Of a stretch of DNA of 64,000 bases, positions 54,841-64,000 are shown piece by piece. This stretch comes from Deinandra increscens subsp. villosa. Its lineage: Eukaryota > Streptophyta > Magnoliopsida > Asterales > Asteraceae. The notes beneath the pieces are model-generated. The model made no database searches. It saw only the letters and a program-made list of their open reading frames with translations, and had not been told where the DNA came from. The stretch is from assembly GCA_039602395.1 (NCBI GenBank), contig JBCNJP010000008.1, positions 21,779,817-21,843,816 on the forward strand. The letters are read 5' to 3'. The first letter of the stretch is position 1; every line of letters starts with the position of its first letter. A program made the translations under genes and the position numbers.

Positions 54841-57394
54841 GTACCGATCAGATCTCGTCTCACGACGAATCTGGTCACTCGAATCTTGATTTTGAGCTTG
54901 AATGAGGTGCTGATTGGAAAACCCACTTTGGAGATGAATAATTCTATTTTTCTTATTTTTGGAGCTGTTTGGATGATTTCTGGATGAATCTGATGATAGA
55001 TTCTTGTTTTTGGGTTCATTTAGATGTGATTTCATGCTCCAGTCGTTCAAATCTGTGAAGAAATGTGAGATCTGAGCATGAAAAACGAAACTGTTAGGGT
55101 TTTCACGTTTTTTGGGTGTTCTTGAAGATTTCGAGTTTGATTATGAGTTTTTGGTGTAATAATCAGTGTTTTTGGATGAAATAAAGTATGAATCTTGATG
55201 GAAAACGTGTTCCGGATCCATTGGGAGCATAGGTTTTGTCTAAAACACAACGGTTTGGGCAGATCTAGAGAAACACACAGTAGTGTATGTTTCACGGTGT
55301 TCTTGGTGTTCTTTATTTCTCTTGAAGATTGCCTTGGCGATTTCGCAGGTGTTGAAGGTGTCATGGCGATCTCAGATGTCCTTGAAGATATACTTGGCGA
55401 CTTCGACTTTATTCCTGGCAATCTCGGCTTGCTCTTGGCGATTTCATGAATAAACTTGGCGATCTCGACTTGGCAATTTCGTTTTTGCGTTTGGCGACCT
55501 CGAACCGACCTGGAATCCTTGTTGGTGATCTCAATAAACCTTGGCGACCTCGTATAACCATGGCGATCTCGCCTAAGCACGACATCTAGGTTTTCTTTCG
55601 AATAAGTTTCAGTGGATTTTGATCGTTAAGATGGATAGAGGGTCGAATAAGGAGTTCACGGACGCAAAAATCATCGATTTTGGTCGAGTATTCTGGGAGA
55701 TAAGAGCAAAACACGGTTTTCCGGTGGAAGTTAGTATTTCCGGCAGCTTATTTCCGACCAAACTAGGGTTTTGGTTGGTGAGGAAGACAACGCTGACGTG
55801 GCGTGTTCCTATTGGCATTGAGGAAATTGCGTTCTCTCTCCTCTGGTCAACCCTCTTGTTGTTGTCGATTCCTGATTGGGCTGAAACATTCTCTTGGGAC
55901 CCACTGTCTTGAGAAGAATCGCTGCCCTAAAACTCGCTGTTAATCTCAGATTGGTGAAAGGTAAACGTGTGGGGCCCGCCGCCTGAATAAAGAACCTTTG
56001 ATGAGCATTGGCTTGATTTCTTATTGGTTGTAGTTTGTGCGTGGGCCCCAGCAGAAGAAGACTACCGTTGGATTGTAGCTTGTTGTCGCAATTTCAATGG
56101 CTTCCAGAACCTCTCACGGATCCGTCCTCCCAAACCGTTAGATCAATCTGATGCAAGCCGTTAGATTATTCTGGTGTGCTTTCTCATATGATTTCTTATT
56201 GGTTGATCCCACTTTACACGGATCCTAATCTGGATCGTTAATCAGCATATTATTTCAGCCATTGGATCTGTTTTAATGGTGCAACCTGATTGGTGGAGGC
56301 AATAATACATGGATCATGGTTATTTTTGAGGGATTTAATTTCATTAATTTATTTTCAGTACTTTTCGTTAAATGCAGGGTATTTCTCATCAATTTTTCTA
56401 CAAGAATAACGAGATAACGCCGAAACGAAATTTTGAAAATATTTTAGTGGTCATGGATTTATTCCGTTTATTCGACCGGGTTTCTAGTTTTTGTTGACGT
56501 CAAGACCACGTTAGCTAACGACCACTGACGGACTGGTTTCGCTTCTCGGTTAAGTTTGTGACTGTTTCGTTATGTTTCACTCCAAGTTGTTTAGCTGATG
56601 CAGCGCTGATGTCATCTAACCGAATTAACTGGAATCTCAGTTAAATATTGGAATATTCTGTTAAATCTCTAACAGAAGGCCCGTTACTTGAATAAAATTG
56701 ACGGTTTTCTCAGATTCATTCCATATTACACTGCTTGACTCAGATATCTTCATGGAATATTTTTCCGAGCTTGATTTTCTTCAACCAAAATTATGAAGAC
56801 TCCGGTTAATGAATAAATTTTGCATTTATGCTCGGGATCTCAGTTTTTCACTGATTTGACACTTTATTTTTGCATCCAACCCAGTCACGCTGAACAAGTT
56901 CAGTATTTATGGATCATTCACAACTGTCAGCACCCGGCTTCCGGTTTTTCGCAAGATTGTCCGATTTCAGGATTTTAGTACCGTTTTCTCTTCGGAACTG
57001 AGCGGAACGGTTCCACTCTCTGCATATGATTTTCCGCTTCCGCATCGGATGTTTTCAGAGGGATCTAGAGAAAAGAGGGAACCATTATGGATTTGGATTA
57101 TCGGGTCGATTATCAGAAGTTGGAGCATTTTCAGTGATTGATTGGTTTATCTGATTCGATTTGTTGCGATTTTTTCTCCAATGTTTAGCATTCTTAGTAT
57201 TATACCCGACCGTGTGAACAAAGTGAACTGCAGCACTTGGATCTCAACTGGAGCAACAAGAACAGAAGGAGCTTATTCAAAGGGGGAATCTTTACAACAG
57301 AAAGATTCCGGTTTATCAGTTATTCTTTGAAGATGTACGACAGAGCGGTTCTTCACCAGTATGACAGATTTGACAACGTCAGTCAAGGGGAAAT
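54841..57394 (+). other. Internal non-coding region of LARD-1
   Basis: There is no gag or pol homology on either strand. A cluster of GGCGATCTCG-like words lies at 55325-55575. The open stretches on both strands are short and lack motifs. Confidence 0.75.
55325..55575 (+). repeat. Leader word cluster of LARD-1 (CTTGGCGATCTCG)
   Basis: About eleven variants of TTGGCGAYYTCG occur at irregular spacing. The position matches the word cluster of LARD-2. Confidence 0.8.
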
Positions 57395-58019
57395 TGTTGG
57401 AACTAATAATAAGTGTGACTGACGCCATCAAATCTATTCTCGAATAATTCGGTTGAAGAATCCATTGTGATTTGATTCAGAGACACGGGTTGTGATGATC
57501 GAGGCTTGCAAGTTTGGACCGAAGACGTTTTCTTGAAAAGTTAACTGTTCGAGTCAACGGTCAACGTAAAAGTCAACGGAAGATCGGTTCGAGCGAGTCA
57601 AGCTTCATATTAATTAAATCAAATTTGATTTAATTAATAATTTATTTTAGTTTTTTATTTGTAATAACCTCATTTTATTTTTGTTTCTTGCTAGTTAGTG
57701 GGCTAGTGAGCACATGGGCTCTCTATATATAGGGTAAGTGTGCTCATTTGTAAGAATGATGATTCTTAGATTGAGTGAGCATCATTCTAGAGAGAGAGAG
57801 TCACACATTGGGTTTGAGCTTAACCCAATGTGACCATGGATTTCCTATGACGAGTTTGTAATCATTCGGTTCGTTGTAATCATTCAGCAATAATCAATGA
57901 ATCGTTTGATTTATTATTTATTGTTATAGATTATCTTTGATTCTCATCATCCCGTCTCCTTCATCTAATCTTCGTTCTTGCTCACGATCGGGATTCTCGA
58001 TGTGAAATTGGTCCTGACA
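57395..58019 (+). repeat. 3' LTR of LARD-1
   Basis: It matches the 5' LTR with scattered differences. It is preceded by a purine-rich AAGGGGAAATT and followed by TGTGA. Confidence 0.92.
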
Positions 58020-58640
58020 TGTGACTTGGTAAGTTTCCCAGATAAACAAGATTCGCATTCGTAGAAGAAATCTGCATCAGGGGATTCAAGAATCCCAGCA
58101 GATTGTAGCTTCTTTATGCGGGCCTTACGTATTTGACCTAGTCAATGATGCCATAACGAGGAATCGTTATTATCAACTTTGATTCATTTAGAAACATGAT
58201 AGAGTTGACCGTGTGTTTGAACCATTATCTCATATATACCATGTCGAAGTTTAGCCTCGAAATAAAACATATCGTTAAAGTAGGTAAAAAATGGAACTTC
58301 CATTAAACTTGTACATAAAACCTTGTTCAAACAGGGAAGAGACAAATACAATGTTTCTGGACAAGCCAGGAGCATATAAACAGTTAGCTAAAGTAACTAC
58401 AAGGCCAGGAGGACATGTAAGAGAATATATGCTGGTGGCCAAGACCAGGACTCTTTTCCCATCACCAGCGATGAGCTCCATATCGCTTTGCTCTATCTTC
58501 TTCAACTTCTCAGGTTCCTGCAAAACATTAACAATGTGATAACCACATCCAGTATCAAATACCCATGTATTGGAGGAAGCAGTGAAAAGTTCATAACGTT
58601 TATTAACATACCCGATGAAGAACCCTTGCCGGAGTTTCTA
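58020..58640 (-). pseudogene. Protease and GAG-pre-integrase of copia D
   Basis: On the minus strand Trp-Val-Phe-Asp-Thr-Gly-Cys-Gly (about 58555) carries the catalytic Asp-Thr-Gly. Leu-Tyr-Ala-Pro-Gly-Leu-Ser-Arg-Asn follows, and then the His-His...Cys-Glu-Ser-Cys zinc site up to the LARD-1 border. Stops and frameshifts are present. Confidence 0.85.
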
Positions 58641-58649
58641 GTCATCTTG

Positions 58650-59330
58650 ATCTTAGCCAGGTAGATGGGCCAGTTGCGTTTCTAGTGGCCCATCTGATTG
58701 CATTCAAAGCATTGACGTTCATGAGGAGGAGGCGCCAATGGTTTCTTGCCCTTAGTCTCTTTAACCTTGTTTTTGGACTTGGTTATACCTGTATCAGCAA
58801 ATCTGAGCACAGCCTGTGTGGTCCTGATCTTCACATTTGGAAACAATGTCAGAACCTCATCTAAAGTCTAAGCCGAGCAGTTAATCGCATGCATGCGATA
58901 ATGCTCGGGTAAAGATCCGAGGACTACATCTAAAGCCATCCCTTCCGGAATGGAGTACCCAAGGTCGATCAGTATGTCGCGACACCCCTTCATCATCATG
59001 ACATGATCATATGCAGAGGAATTAGGCGACATAGCGCAGTTCACAAAATGTTGAAGTGCTCTACATCGTTCACCTCTCTGGCTGAACTCAAATAAATTTT
59101 TGAGTTTTCTCATGATCAGATACGCTCCCATGTCGGTAAAGTTATACCGAAAATCCGGTGTCATGCTAGATAACATCAGCTCAGTGACTTCCTTAGAGTC
59201 ATCACTGTGCTTCTGGATTTCCATCCGCGAGCGGTCATTTAGCAAGTAGGACGGCAAGCTCGGGATGGGTCGGTGAAGAACATACTGCTTTCCATAAAGC
59301 CTCAAGATGTTCCTCAGGAGGGTTTGCCAT
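58650..59330 (-). pseudogene. Gag of copia D
   Basis: The minus-strand ATG at 59330 (CAT at 59328-59330) is the likely start; a frameshift follows soon and the body is read from 59305. It shows the gag motif Asp-Asp-Ser-Lys-Glu-Val-Thr-Glu-Leu-Met-Leu and a Leu-Pro-Glu-His-Tyr motif. The knuckle Cys-Phe-Glu-Cys-Asn-Gln-Met-Gly-His lies near 58705, but a TAG follows and the last Cys is Trp. It would form the particle shell. Confidence 0.82.
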
Positions 59331-60532
59331 TATAAGAAGTTCGTCTCAGTGAACGGATCGAGATTTACCATAGAACTCAGAGGAACTGTGTTTTCATTAG
59401 CCTTTTGAAATAAGCAAAGTAATTTTAAATTAGTATTTTCGGTGCAATGTATTTTCTCATATAAATTGATATGATTTATTAATAAGAAAATTGAGAAATT
59501 GATTAGACTATTTTACTTGAGACCGCCTAATGAGCCTCAAGAGTAAACTCGTGTAACCAAATTGACAATGGGTGTCAATCGCGAAGTATCAGTCATGACT
59601 CTCGTTTATGAGGCCGCATAATATAATTGATTGTATTTTGCGATACGTTTAGCCTCATCCATGACCACTTTGTATATATACGTTCATAGTGCGGTGTTGA
59701 AATACTCCAACACTACAAACATACATAAAGAAAGTGATAATAATCCCAAATGGTCAACGTGGTCGGCACGGTGTTGAAATCCTCCAATGCCCCCACCCTG
59801 GAAGGTACCCTAGGCACCAAGTTTGGTGTTGAAAATACTCCAACACTGATGCTTCGGTAAATACGTTCCAAGTTTTGACTTGATTTTGGACGGCATGAAC
59901 TATCAATTTATTATTATCGGATAGGGATATTAAAACACATTTTAATATTTGGTGATCATTAGACACAAACGATAAACTCTATCTCCACTCGGGACAATTA
60001 TTTTTAAATCATCTATCTAAAAAACCTATGTGTCGTGTATGGTCAATTGTGTGTTAACAGCATAATGGCATGGTCTTGCTAGAGCCATTTAGTAAGACCA
60101 GTAGGGACATGACAATAAAAGGTGAAAAACCACAAGGAAGGCAACTTGGTGGGTTCTTGGATCCGTTTCAACTCCCACTGGCCTTCAGACTCCTTTTGGC
60201 GAGTGTCCGATCTTTAGATCTTAGTTTTTACAAAATTAAAATTTACTAACACTTTAGTAAATCTAACTCTATTTTACAATTTTGAAACCCGAAAAACAGC
60301 GGGTCCATCAAAACCAAATAAAAGATACAATTGGGCCAACGTTTGGCCCAATCAGAGAAAAAACAACACACCAATCACACAAACATGTATTTAAAATAAG
60401 GGGGTCGGCCGTAATACACAATAAATCAAAAAATGAATTAAACAAGTAATTTTGTGCGCAATTTAGAATTGAATCAATATTGCGAACCACCAGTTACGAA
60501 AAGACCGGTTTCAATTTACGTGCGATGATCGT
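59331..60532 (-). other. Leader of copia D with hairpins
   Basis: Between the primer site and gag lie three GTGTTG...CAACAC-type hairpins (59694-59713, 59771-59790, 59826-59846) and a CACCAA-GT-TTGGTG hairpin (59815-59828). No ORF is supported. The position suits packaging or dimer signals. Confidence 0.65.
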
Positions 60533-60546
60533 GGCTTTGATACCAC
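60533..60546 (-). other. Primer-binding site, copia D
   Basis: The minus strand reads GTGGTATCAAAGCC directly after the LTR. Confidence 0.85.
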
Positions 60547-61739
60547 TGTTGGGTTTTACAGTGGGTATCTGGGTTGCCCGTTAAAATTATTACCGAGTAA
60601 ATTTACGGGTTAATTAATCAGAATTAATTGCGCAACGGAAAATCGTTTTACAACGCGAATAAGTAAAACCGTAGATAGGATCTGATCACCGTGTACGCGT
60701 AAATACGGTTAAAATTAAATTGCGTCTAATCTAATAGTAAATTAGATATACCTTGGCGGAGCTCGAACATCCGTTCGAGACACTAGGGTTCGATGAACTG
60801 GCGCTAGTATCAACGGCAATGCCCGACTCGAACTGGCGAGTCAAATCTTCAACCGACTGCGAAGACTAGGCCTCAGGCACCACAGTCGCGTTCACCGAGT
60901 GTACCTGCGGTGATGGCGGTAACGAAACCCTGCCATGGATCATGGCATTCCAATCAAAAGGTTCCGCCGTGCATGACGATGAAACCGCCGTGAAATCGAT
61001 TTCGTCCGACGCGCGTGGAGGTGGCGGAGCAAGTGGCGTAATGGCGGTGGGATAAAGTGGCGCCAACCACTTGGAACTTTCACCGGATTAGACGGTGACG
61101 GTACGAGACAGCTCAAACATAGGCCTCGGTGGTGCTGGTAAAGTGAGAACCACCTCGCGGTGGTCCCCTCGCCGAACAAGTCGACGGTGACAGCGACACG
61201 GGCTGTGGCGGCGCGCTCCTCAGCGGCGACGGCGGTCTCTAGCTTCAATGAGACGACAATTAAACGAGGGTCTCATTTCACCATTGTAGCAATCGAGAAA
61301 ACGATGGAGATGGTGGTGGTGGTTGTGCCGAAAACGAGAAGGAGAAGGAGAGGGGGTGGAGGGAGAGGGAGAGTATTTCGAGATTAGGGTTCTCTCCCTA
61401 ATCTCCTCTCTTTTAATCTCGTACAATGGGCTTTAGGCATTCTAAGCCCATGTTGTGGTTCGTAGCTCTATAACCACTAAAACCAACGATATTACTAGTC
61501 CGTTAACCCGGTAACGACTAGACAATATTTCATCGAATTTTCTCGTAAACAGTTTTATGAGAAAGATTGTTTCGTTACATTTAATTAAATAAATAACTAG
61601 TATTTATTTATTTTAACCGTTTTAATTAATTAATTAACAAGTAATTGATTATTTAGTTCGTTGACTCCGGTGTAACTCTTCCGGGTCAAAACCGGGTCGG
61701 TTACATTAAATGTCGGGCCAGGACACATAATATCCAACA
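60547..61739 (-). repeat. 5' LTR of copia D
   Basis: The plus strand reads TGTTGGGTTTTACAG to ATATCCAACA, 1193 bp, with a good terminal inverted repeat. Open frames within it are incidental GC-rich stretches. The adjacent AATAT (61740-61744) would be the target duplication; the partner is missing on the left. Confidence 0.88.
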
Positions 61740-61744
61740 AATAT

Positions 61745-62112
61745 CAGCATGTGGCGTTCTTGTAATTTCAAAATCTGCATTCCAAGCAAATTCATTTGGA
61801 TGCCAAAATATTTCTTTCATTCTGTCATCAATAGGAACGAATGCTTTTTGATCTTTTTGATCTTAATTTGGTGAATGTATGACCAGATGAGCATGTTGAC
61901 CAGTCTTTAAGTTATTATCAGTGTACTTTGGGCATTCTCAGGCAAAATGTCCATATATTGAACATTTGAAATATTTAACCTTTGATTTGTCCAACTCGAT
62001 ATTTCCATCTTGATTCAACCTCTTCATCCTGGTTCTGTTAAAGAATTTCTTCGTTCTTCGAACCAACATAGCATACTGCCAATTCAAATCCATCTCTTCA
62101 AGATGATCATAA
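61745..62112 (-). pseudogene. Gag middle part with zinc knuckle, element G
   Basis: On the minus strand it reads His-Leu-Glu-Glu-Met-Asp-Leu-Asn-Trp, then Lys-Lys-Phe-Phe-Asn-Arg, then a knuckle of the Cys...Cys...Gly-His-Phe...Cys type near 61960-61930, with the first two Cys damaged or spaced oddly and a TGA inside. It continues the Gag at 63720-64000 after the mitochondrial insert and is cut by copia D at 61739. Confidence 0.8.
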
Positions 62113-62199
62113 GTTAGTGAGCCGTGTAACAGGCGACCATTTCGCGCGGTTCGGGGGGCACTTGAGTCAGCCGCCGGCGCCCGACAGCGTCTTGACCCC

Positions 62200-62513
62200 T
62201 ATCCAATTTTTAGGCCAATTCCCCCTTCGTACTACCAAAAATGAGATTCTTGCCGAATCCGAGTTTGCTGCTCCAACCATTACCAAACGAATACCTATTC
62301 CGTTTAGTACTTCAGGTGCTTCTGTTACGTATAATGTAAATCCAGTAGCGGATCAATTCCAACGAGCCTTTCAAACTAGTACTTTTTGTAATCGACTCTA
62401 TAGCTTCTTTAATAAATGCTGGTTCTTCGATCAAGTTTTTAATGACTTTCTAGTCAGATCGTTCCTGCGTTTCGGATATGAAGTTTCATTTGAAGCTTTA
62501 GACAAAGGTGTAA
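62200..62513 (+). pseudogene. nad5: nad5 fragment, mitochondrial
   Basis: The frame reads [15 protein letters not shown] and [13 protein letters not shown], then Phe-Glu-Ala-Leu-Asp-Lys-Gly. This is the distal part of NADH dehydrogenase subunit 5 (complex I, proton pumping). Homology stops at Asp-Lys-Gly and a TAA follows. The upstream part is not nad5. The fragment is rearranged, perhaps already inside the mitochondrion. Confidence 0.88.
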
Positions 62514-62657
62514 CATAAAGATAAAAAATTAACTAAGTATCAGTTCGACCGAATTGAACAAATGATAGGTCAAGATCATGTTGTTCATTGGGAATTGAAG
62601 AGGGGTGAACGAGCAGACATCGAAGCACTTGACCGACCCGCCATCTCTTTCCTTCAA

Positions 62658-62832
62658 TAATGCCTTCGCTTCACTTCAAGACGATATTTGCCAATATCAG
62701 AAAAAGGATTGACGGATGGAAGGCCAGGTTTCTCTCTTTTGGTGGTAAGCTCACTCTCTTAAAATCAGTCCTTTCCCCTATTCCTATACATACCTTGGCA
62801 GTGTGGTCTCCCCCTAAGAGATTAATTTCTAT
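62658..62832 (+). pseudogene. LINE reverse transcriptase remnant within the mitochondrial segment
   Basis: [11 protein letters not shown] and [14 protein letters not shown] are the familiar end of plant LINE RT domains. Only about 58 codons remain. Plant mitochondrial genomes often contain such nuclear-derived pieces, so it may have moved nucleus to mitochondrion and back. Confidence 0.75.
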
Positions 62833-63719
62833 TTCTTGCTATCATGGAATTCGTCATCAAGATGGATCACCCTTATACGGTCAACGAACTCATACTAATG
62901 CTAGGACTTGTCGCAAGCAAATTCGAAAATGAAACATCATCTTCAACCAACCTCCATCGTACCGGTGCGACCACTAAACTAAAGAATTGCTTATAAACTA
63001 AACATCTGCTTATATACGCTTACTAAAAGACTGACTTTGATTCATATTCAATTCATTAGGCCAGCGTGAAACTAAGAAAGATAGATATGCCTAAGGCGTA
63101 AGCAAACTGTGCACGCTAAGAGAAGAGGATAGATGTTCGCAATGACTACCACAAGAAAGCCGCCCCCTATCTCTAAAAGGGCCCGTCACTTTGTTCGTAC
63201 CTTCTTGGCTTAGGCTTGCAACTTCACTTACTTTATGGCCTTGCCGCCTTTTTCTAGCAGAAGCTAAGCGCTTGAAAAGCGCGCTAAGAAAGGTTTCTTC
63301 TGTCGGCCTTTATGTGCAACAGCCCACCAGTAGCGGAAGAGAGGGTTACCGAACATACAAGAGTATTCCAGTTCTTACGGAAGCTCTTTCTTACCAGTCA
63401 AGTAGTACACTATATCTTATCTTATAGCCCGGCACGGCGGATCGCCTTTTTAATTCAGTAGATAGAAGAAAGTCTTAGATAAGGAGTAGGTGAGTGAGTC
63501 CTCGCTGACCTGAGCAATTTCGATCACCTAGCAGGCCTTTTATTTGGTAGGTAACATCACCAAAGCGTATCATCAGATTTGACTACGAAGGAAGGAACTG
63601 GCAGAAGATCGGTTTGCAAGAAAGGCCTACTTATCCACGGGTTCATTGATAAAACCGCCGTAGGAATGGAGACCTTTCAATAGAGCGGAGGCGAACTGAT
63701 CAACGAGAAAGAGGCCCAA

Positions 63720-64000
63720 TCTGATCATAATCTTCATTTGTCAATTCTGCATTACTCACTGAACCAGTAATAACCCCAAAATATGAAGATACCAATGCAG
63801 ACATCAAAGCCATATAATCATCAGTTATTTGAATAGATACGGGATTTTGTGTTGATGAACTTGGAATTGAAATAGTGAAACCAGAAGAATAACTAGAATT
63901 TTCAGATTTACCGGAAATGAATGTTATAGGAGGTGCATAATTTACAACATTTGTCTTAGCAACATTCATGGTTGAATCATTTTCACCATGATACACAACA
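63720..64000 (-). pseudogene. Gag N-terminal part, element G
   Basis: The minus strand reads Met-Tyr-His-Gly-Glu-Asn, a Ser/Thr-rich stretch, Ala-Leu-Met-Ser-Ala-Leu and Ala-Glu-Leu-Thr-Asn-Glu-Asp-Tyr-Asp, like Gag of elements C and F just before the knuckle. It runs off the window edge. Confidence 0.85.

Larger units (their letters stand above)
54198..58019 (+). mobile_element. Complete non-coding LTR element, LARD-1
   Basis: Two LTRs (628 and 625 bp), a primer site at 54826-54840 and a polypurine tract at 57381-57394 bound 2.5 kb without a credible ORF. Flanks are GGTGA (54193-54197) and TGTGA (58020-58024), a 5 bp duplication with one change. It lies inside pol of copia D. It is a large retrotransposon derivative that must borrow all its proteins. 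Confidence 0.9.
62113..63719 (+). other. Nuclear copy of mitochondrial DNA (NUMT)
   Basis: About 1.6 kb interrupts element G gag. It holds an nad5 fragment, an unassigned open stretch (about 62527-62657), a LINE RT remnant and typical plant mitochondrial spacer sequence (62840-63719), which has no gene I can name. TGATCATAA occurs at both borders (62104-62112 and 63722-63730). Confidence 0.85.

Noticed and set aside
55047..55580. 177-codon minus-strand ORF in LARD-1
   Set aside because: It overlaps the GGCGATCTCG word cluster, has no domain and is not supported in the LARD-2 relative.
60866..61426. Overlapping Arg/His/Pro-rich open frames
   Set aside because: They lie wholly inside the copia D LTR and come from GC-rich composition.
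62527..62657. Open stretch of about 40 codons between nad5 and the LINE piece
   Set aside because: It is in frame and ends in a stop, but I could not assign it to any mitochondrial gene; not called as a gene.
62104..63730. TGATCATAA borders as proven target duplication of the mitochondrial insert
   Set aside because: Comparison with the gag at about 33860 shows that two similar codon pairs could already have been present, so the duplication is not proven.

Overview
This 64 kb window is repeat-dense nuclear DNA from a dicot plant, most likely Asteraceae; the family is inferred from the style of the copia gag and pol proteins and is not proven. I found no intact host gene. Nearly everything is LTR retrotransposon, in copies that carry stops, frameshifts, truncations and nested insertions. 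One Mutator-like DNA transposon, one plastid fragment (ycf3 exon 1), one mitochondrial fragment (part of nad5 plus a LINE remnant) and two 500-N scaffold gaps (6865-7364, 51232-51731) are also present.

Layout. 1-2468: 3' end of a gag-only copia element (family F). 2481-6864: a Ty3/gypsy element with a 2.5 kb LTR whose first ORF is a Pro/Tyr-rich protein instead of gag. 7365-7978: end of another gypsy LTR. 7980-11416: copia element B, truncated, sitting in a chromovirus integrase/chromodomain remnant whose 3' LTR runs to 14204. 14205-15238 and 35812-40730: LTR, leader, gag and start of pol of copia-1, split by a minus-strand element C (15239-35811, target duplication GCAAT). C is itself split by the complete gag-only element F (16517-22650, target duplication ACAGG) and by a solo F-family LTR (29767-31321, target duplication GTAAT), which is split again by a MULE (30041-31235, target duplication TTTTGATCAA). 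40731-41003: plastid DNA. 41004-42817: B-like copia LTR and gag. 42818-45258: truncated non-coding LTR element (LARD-2). 45259-49496: second copia-1 copy with most of pol. 49497-51231: B-family LTR and 3' region on the minus strand. 52075-61739: minus-strand copia D, split by a complete non-coding LTR element (LARD-1, 54198-58019). 61740-64000: gag of another minus-strand copia (G), split by mitochondrial DNA.

The most interesting signals are non-coding. (1) A roughly 1.3 kb 3' module shared by elements with unrelated LTRs holds three consecutive stem-loops of about 60 nt. Their stems change sequence between loops and copies yet stay complementary, and each encloses a small GNRA-type hairpin with a bulged T; a fourth covarying hairpin lies downstream. 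(2) Every LTR family I could read has its own short word, repeated just upstream of the TATA box and, in several families, again in the leader. (3) In several copia families the gag stop codon lies inside CTAAT, 20 or so bases before a TGTGCAG|G acceptor-like site that sets the pol reading frame, which suggests splice-controlled Gag/Pol expression. (4) Element C carries a third ORF after pol with what looks like its own internal TATA promoter.

The elements work together only in an evolutionary sense: gag-only and non-coding elements presumably depended on full-length relatives for reverse transcriptase and integrase. All functional statements are inferred from sequence; no copy here looks able to move by itself.
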